Assembly: GCA_024279425.1 (NCBI GenBank) | Contig: JAJRRO010000111.1 | Location: forward strand, 1-64,000 | Length of the DNA: 64,000 bases | Direction of reading: 5' to 3' | Origin: Bacteroidota bacterium | Lineage (GTDB): Bacteria > Bacteroidota > Bacteroidia > Flavobacteriales > Flavobacteriaceae | In this document: piece after piece, positions 62,785 through 64,000 of the stretch | Layout of the letters: each line of letters begins with the position of its first letter | How positions within the stretch are numbered: position 1 is the stretch's first letter | Made by a program: the position numbers and the translations under genes | Notes under the pieces: model-generated | The model's database searches: none | Seen by the model: only the letters and a program-made list of their open reading frames with translations | Told to the model about the DNA's origin: nothing

Positions 62785-62803
62785 CCAGTTCCCAAACTGG
62801 TTT
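62785..62803. terminator. Short bidirectional terminator between convergent genes
   Basis: CCAGTT (62785-62790) pairs with AACTGG (62795-62800) across a 4-base loop, followed by TTT. It sits in the 18-base gap between the hydroxylase and TerC genes and slightly overlaps the latter's stop. The stem is short, so efficiency is uncertain. Confidence 0.4.
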
Positions 62804-63614
62804 AGTCCCCAATTACTTCTTGGGCCATTTTCTTATTCTTCTTCATTCTCAAATTGAAGAATTCCACCATAAGTGAAAATGTAATGGAGAAGTATAGGTA
62901 TCCCTTAGGAATAGTTCCTACCTCATTGCCAAATACTACGAGATGTGCTAGGTGCGCCGACTCTGCTATTAGCATAAAACCTATGAGTATTAAGAATGAC
63001 AGTCCTAACACTTGAATTGAAGGATGTTTGTTCACGAATTCCCCAACCGGGTTGGCGAATAGCATCATTATAAGAACAGAGATTACGACTGCAATGACCA
63101 TTAATAAAATAGCATCATTGGGGTTGGGGGAAATGCCATTGGTCATTCCTATGGCCGTTAATATCGAATCAAACGAAAAAACAATATTAATCACTGTAAT
63201 TTGCAAAATAGCACTTGCTAAGGAGGAGGAGCGATGACTTTTTATCTCGCGTTCATCATGGCCTCTATCCTCAATTTTCTCATGAATTTCATGTGTGCTT
63301 TTATAGAGCAAGAACAAACCACCACCAAATAATATAAGCGCTTGCCCGCTAATACCGCCAGAAATCCAATCACTGTTCAAAACCCAAAATGGCTTTTTCA
63401 TGCTCGTTAGCAATGAGATTCCAAATAACAACAAAATTCGCATGACCATTGCCAAGATCAGTCCTATATGGGTTGCTTTTTTGCGTTGGCTGATTTCTAG
63501 CTTTCCAGCGGCTATGGATATGAAAATGATATTGTCTATCCCTAATACTATTTCTAAAAATGTCAAGGTGAGTAATGCCACCCAGGCATCTGGGCTAGTG
63601 AGGATTTCGAACAT
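62802..63614 (-). CDS. TerC family integral membrane protein
   Basis: The protein has 270 residues with about 7 membrane segments. The two TerC motifs with membrane Asp residues are LEIVLGIDNIIFISIAAGKL (about 20-39) and NIVFSFDSILTAIGMTNGIS (about 142-161). Members are thought to export Mn2+ or Ca2+ or to assist metal loading of secreted enzymes, and some confer tellurite resistance. It lies just downstream of a small lipoprotein gene (2-base gap), so they are probably co-transcribed. Confidence 0.9.
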   Translation of the reverse strand: MFEILTSPDAWVALLTLTFLEIVLGIDNIIFISIAAGKLEISQRKKATHIGLILAMVMRILLLFGISLLTSMKKPFWVLNSDWISGGISGQALILFGGGLFLLYKSTHEIHEKIEDRGHDEREIKSHRSSSLASAILQITVINIVFSFDSILTAIGMTNGISPNPNDAILLMVIAVVISVLIMMLFANPVGEFVNKHPSIQVLGLSFLILIGFMLIAESAHLAHLVVFGNEVGTIPKGYLYFSITFSLMVEFFNLRMKKNKKMAQEVIGD

Positions 63615-63616
63615 GG

Positions 63617-63994
63617 TTAGTTGGTTTTAAAGGCTACACCTTTAGATTTATTGCTTTGGCCTACAATATTGTATTCAAATGTATACGAACTATCTGTTGT
63701 GGTCAATATCTTCATATGAATTGATTTCTCCTCAGCTCTATTTTTTGGATTTATTTTTTTAACGATATACTCGCAATCATTAATCCAACGAACAGCTGAA
63801 CTATCAACCTTGCCTTGGAAGTAATCAATTTCTAAATCCCCCTTTCTAATAAAAGTAGATGTCACTTCTTTGTCATTTATGATTGAGGTAAATGAAAAAT
63901 CCCCATCTTTAAAGGTCTGGCAATCTCTTTGGGGTTCATAACAAGAGAAGAATACTAATGATAACAATAGCAACGGGAATATTCTTTTAAACAT
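63617..63994 (-). CDS. Small lipoprotein of unknown function
   Basis: The protein has 125 residues from the ATG at 63994; an upstream GTG at the window edge would add two residues. A lipobox is clear (LLSLVFFSC). The mature domain is a compact beta-type unit: DGDFSFTSIINDKEVTSTFI, GDLEIDYFQGK and RWINDCEYIVKKINPKNRAE, with a Cys pair. Similar short lipoproteins sit next to TerC or topoisomerase genes in flavobacteria. No function is known. Its promoter would lie beyond the window. Confidence 0.75.
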   Translation of the reverse strand: MFKRIFPLLLLSLVFFSCYEPQRDCQTFKDGDFSFTSIINDKEVTSTFIRKGDLEIDYFQGKVDSSAVRWINDCEYIVKKINPKNRAEEKSIHMKILTTTDSSYTFEYNIVGQSNKSKGVAFKTN

Positions 63995-64000
63995 AAGCAC

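Overview
The window looks like a chromosomal segment of a marine member of the Bacteroidota, most likely family Flavobacteriaceae. The evidence is low-to-moderate GC, promoters of the TTTG / TAnnTTTG type, many short-signal lipoproteins, a TonB-dependent receptor with an N-terminal carboxypeptidase-like domain, a CzcA-TolC fusion, and family-typical housekeeping blocks (parE-parC-mscL; serC-serA beside an acyl-CoA reductase and a ferredoxin; ychF). No rRNA, tRNA or CRISPR array was seen.

Layout. 1-3.8 kb is accessory DNA: the C-terminal end of a transposase, a SnoaL-like lipoprotein bracketed by CTAAC/GTTAG inverted repeats, a small RluA-type pseudouridine synthase, a barrel-like secreted protein, and a GC-richer gene fragment. 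3.8-5.4 kb holds an M28 aminopeptidase lipoprotein. 5.4-13.2 kb is a hydroxyproline-utilisation cluster: a divergent AraC regulator, then a DapA-family deaminase, alpha-ketoglutarate semialdehyde dehydrogenase (frameshifted), a DUF885 lipoprotein peptidase-like protein, 4-hydroxyproline epimerase and a D-amino-acid dehydrogenase. Together they would turn trans-4-hydroxyproline into alpha-ketoglutarate. 13.5-20.2 kb has a DUF4440-like lipoprotein and a CzcB / CzcA-TolC metal efflux operon led by a His-rich small protein. 20.3-28.5 kb is a glycan island: propeller glycosidase, S1 sulfatase, FAH-family hydrolase, Tat-exported Gfo/Idh/MocA oxidoreductase, then on the other strand a GH20-like hydrolase, an HGSNAT-like membrane acetyltransferase and an SGNH esterase.

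28.6-46.6 kb is mostly core: a lipoprotein, a frameshifted small membrane protein, an S10 carboxypeptidase-like enzyme, glnB-amtB, a TIGR02757 protein plus a decayed second copy of its 3' end, a LolD-like ATPase, folE, a TonB receptor, serA/serC, LuxC-like reductase, ferredoxin, an arginase-family gene with an in-frame TGA, and ychF. 46.7-46.9 kb carries a 161-bp MITE-like element directly upstream of a decayed lipoprotein gene. 47.3-56.5 kb is one AT-rich, single-direction operon: DUF2202 lipoprotein, TetR, TolC, HlyD, cytochrome c lipoprotein, small lipoprotein, membrane protein, two ABC ATPases and two ABC-2 permeases, preceded by a tandem palindromic operator. 56.8-64 kb returns to core genes (parE, parC, mscL, fatty acid hydroxylase, TerC, lipoprotein).

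A striking feature is the number of small lesions: at least five single-base frameshifts, each in an A/T run, one in-frame TGA, and one gene without a usable start codon. They are either homopolymer errors in the assembly, real decay, or in two cases possible -1 slippage sites. The sequence alone does not decide between these.
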